Shown piece by piece: positions 54,970-60,741 of a stretch of 60,741 bases of DNA; within the stretch, counting starts at the first letter, position 1, and each line of letters starts with the position of its first letter. Position numbers and translations under genes: made by a program. Below the pieces are notes generated by a model that saw only the letters and a program-made list of their open reading frames with translations, was not told where the DNA came from and ran no database searches. This DNA comes from a bacterium (GTDB taxonomy: Bacteria > Myxococcota_A > Bradymonadia > UBA7976 > UBA1532). The stretch spans positions 1 to 60,741 of the forward strand of contig JAUHYW010000066.1 in NCBI GenBank assembly GCA_030426085.1, written 5' to 3'.

Positions 54970-55977
54970 GTGATCGAGCGCCTGACCATCTCCGGCTACC
55001 GCGGCTTCGAGCGCGTCGAGCTGCGCGACCTCGGCCGCCTCAACCTGCTCGTGGGCCGCAACGGCGCGGGCAAGACCAGCCTGCTCGAAGCCGTCCGGCT
55101 GGTGGCCACGGGCCTGTCGAACCCCACCGAGATCCCGGGCGTGCTGTGGGCCGCGGCGCAGCGCCGGGGAGAGGTCGTCGCCGATCATGCGCGGCTGCGC
55201 CACGTCGTGCACCGGGGTCGGCTCGATGACGCCGACATCTCGCTCGAGACAGACCGAGGCTCGATCCGCCTGCGGCTCGTGCAGGACCACGGGCCGAAGC
55301 TGAAGCTCCTGCGAGAGCCGGTGAAGCCCGGCGACGACGTCGGTGAGCGCCCGCGGTGGCATCTGGTCGACGCCGACGCGCTCGACCGACCGCGGGATCA
55401 GGAGCTGCGGGACGCGGAGGGCTGGGCGGTCCATCCCATCGTCGGCCCCGAGATGGCGAGCGCCGAGACGCTCGCCGAGATGTTCGGGCGCATCGTGCTG
55501 ACCCCCGAGGAAGACCGGCTGACCGCCGCCTTGAAGGCGATCGAGCCGCGCCTGCTCCGGCTGGCCGCGACCGGCGAGCAGCCGCACCTGGTCGCCCGCC
55601 TCGAAGGCATCGCCGAGCGGCTGCCGCTGGGCAACCTCGGCGGTGGCATCCGGCGCATGGCGCAGCTCTGGCTGTCGTTCGCCCTGGCCGGCGGGCGGCC
55701 GCTGCTGGTCGACGAGATCGACGCGGGCTTGCACCACTCGGTGATGGTCGACATGTGGCGCCGGGTCCGGCATCTGGCCGCCGAGCACGACCTCCAGGTC
55801 TTCGCCACCACCCATAGCTGGGACTGCGTCGCGGCGTTGGGTTCGATGTGCATCGACGACGACGTCCCGGCCGGAGAGGTCTCGCTGCAACGCGTCGAGC
55901 CCGGCGCGCGCCGAGCGGTCGCCTACTCGGCCGAGCGCATCGCCCTGGCCGCCGAGCGCGGCATCGAGGTCCGCTGA
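54970..55977 (+). CDS. AAA family (OLD/SMC-like) ATPase, pair 2
   Basis: 335 residues from GTG. LTISGYRGFERVELRDLG, Walker A GRNGAGKT, NLGGGIRRMAQLWLSFAL signature, Walker B GRPLLVDEIDAGLHHS and VFATTHSWDCVAAL. It is a paralogue of the ATPase at 53026 (same RGFERVxLxDLGRxNLL start) but diverged along its whole length, so the duplication is not recent. The TOPRIM-like gene follows with no gap. Confidence 0.85.
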   Translation: MIERLTISGYRGFERVELRDLGRLNLLVGRNGAGKTSLLEAVRLVATGLSNPTEIPGVLWAAAQRRGEVVADHARLRHVVHRGRLDDADISLETDRGSIRLRLVQDHGPKLKLLREPVKPGDDVGERPRWHLVDADALDRPRDQELRDAEGWAVHPIVGPEMASAETLAEMFGRIVLTPEEDRLTAALKAIEPRLLRLAATGEQPHLVARLEGIAERLPLGNLGGGIRRMAQLWLSFALAGGRPLLVDEIDAGLHHSVMVDMWRRVRHLAAEHDLQVFATTHSWDCVAALGSMCIDDDVPAGEVSLQRVEPGARRAVAYSAERIALAAERGIEVR

Positions 55978-56622
55978 GTGCCGCTCAAGAACCCGAAGCG
56001 GCTGCTGGTGGAGGGCGCGGACGAGAAGCGGACGGTGCCCGAGCTGGTCGAAGCGCTCGGGGTACCCTGGGGCGAGCGCCGCGCGGAGTGGATCGTCGAG
56101 ATCCAGGACGAAGGCGGCCGATCGAACCTGCTCGACCCCGCGCGCCTCTCGCTGCACCTCGATGATCCGACGTTGACCCACCTGGGGTTGATCGTCGACG
56201 CCGACACCGACGCTGTAGCGACCTATCGCGCAACGCGCGCCCTGTGCCTCACCCACTTCCCGACGCTGCCCGAGGCGGCGACCGGCGCGGGGGCGGTCGT
56301 CACCGAGTCGGGGAAGACGCTCGGCATCTGGGTCATGCCCGACAACCTCGGGCCGGGCATGCTGGAGACCTTTCTCGGCCTGCTCGCCCGGGGAGATGTC
56401 ACGCTGTGGGACCACGCCGGAGCGGCGACGGCGCGTGCCGTCGAGCTGGGCGCCCCGCTCAAGCCGACCCATCTGGACAAGGCCCACATACACACCTGGC
56501 TGGCATGGCAGAGCCCGCCCGGCCGCCAGCTCCACGACGCGATCAAGCAGCACCAACTGCGCCCGGGCGCGCCGGTCGCGGACGACTTCCTGGCGTGGTT
56601 CCGCCGGACGTTCGACGTGTAG
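55978..56622 (+). CDS. DUF3226/TOPRIM-like protein, pair 2
   Basis: 214 residues from a GTG directly after the ATPase stop. RLLVEGADEKRTVPELVEALG carries the Glu, LIVDADTDAVATY the Asp pair, and GIWVMPDNLGPGMLETFLGLL the typical DUF3226 block. It is probably the nuclease-like partner of the preceding ATPase, as in OLD/PARIS-type systems; DNA, RNA or tRNA may be the target. No other effector is seen. It is followed tail-to-tail by the kinase gene. Confidence 0.75.
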   Translation: MPLKNPKRLLVEGADEKRTVPELVEALGVPWGERRAEWIVEIQDEGGRSNLLDPARLSLHLDDPTLTHLGLIVDADTDAVATYRATRALCLTHFPTLPEAATGAGAVVTESGKTLGIWVMPDNLGPGMLETFLGLLARGDVTLWDHAGAATARAVELGAPLKPTHLDKAHIHTWLAWQSPPGRQLHDAIKQHQLRPGAPVADDFLAWFRRTFDV

Positions 56623-56640
56623 CGCCGACGGCCCGCCGCC

Positions 56641-59055
<2,415 letters not shown>

Positions 59056-59059
59056 GCCG

Positions 59060-60741
<1,682 letters not shown>

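Overview
The window is very GC-rich DNA (by eye well above 70 percent) with dense, mostly bacterial-style short-spaced genes. Lipoproteins, thrombospondin-type-3 and Cys/Asp-rich repeat proteins, a MYXO-CTERM-like C terminus, Hanks-type Ser/Thr kinases, a heptahaem cytochrome, DUF507, and large hybrid signalling kinases all point to a myxobacterium-like member of Myxococcota or another deltaproteobacterial lineage. No rRNA, tRNA, transposase, integrase or phage structural gene was seen. Long antisense ORFs are common because stop codons are rare at this GC; they were treated as shadows.

Layout. 1-5.1 kb: end of a formylglycine-generating-enzyme-like (FGE/SUMF1) protein overlapping a heptahaem c-type cytochrome, then exported TPR/PEGA proteins. 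5.1-7.1 kb: arsenite methyltransferase (arsM) and a haloalkane-dehalogenase-like hydrolase. 7.1-12 kb: small lipoprotein, a Bd3614-like tandem deaminase-fold protein and a large secreted alpha/beta hydrolase with Cys-rich repeats. 12.1-15.9 kb: a 1249-residue toxin/effector-like protein with a HELAH motif and a putative OTU-type cysteine protease. 15.9-21.7 kb: a two-gene unit of an AAA/STAND ATPase and a metallophosphoesterase-NACHT protein containing 24 tandem tetrapeptides. 22-24.2 kb: secreted discoidin-like repeat protein ending at a strong hairpin. 24.2-30.2 kb: SRPBCC-like protein, VWA protein and two DUF4139/MuiA-like proteins. 30.3-37.7 kb: housekeeping (era-der; rnc-mnmA-cysteine desulfurase; a diacylglycerol-kinase-like enzyme; DUF507). 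37.8-45.3 kb: a CheB-CheR-PAS-histidine kinase-receiver hybrid and a convergent operon of two response regulator proteins with a tRNA nucleotidyltransferase between them. 45.3-49.4 kb: lipoproteins, a TlpA-like thioredoxin and ExbB/ExbD. 49.4-49.85 kb: a 43-bp-period tandem array. 50-56.6 kb: TIR-NACHT-FGE protein followed by two AAA ATPase + DUF3226/TOPRIM-like gene pairs. 56.6-60.7 kb: a tandem kinase-pseudokinase behind a type-3-repeat surface protein that runs off the window.

The strongest candidates for new biology are (i) the 49,999-56,622 cluster, which looks like an anti-phage/biological-conflict island (NADase-type TIR on a STAND NTPase with an FGE-fold sensor, beside two OLD/PARIS-like ATPase-TOPRIM modules), with three transcription units each preceded by a promoter placed so close to the start codon that the mRNAs would be leaderless; (ii) the metallophosphoesterase-NACHT protein with its tetrapeptide array in which every difference between copies changes an amino acid, translationally coupled to a partner ATPase; and (iii) the 12-16 kb OTU-like effector. 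These are inferences from motifs and context; no database search could be run.
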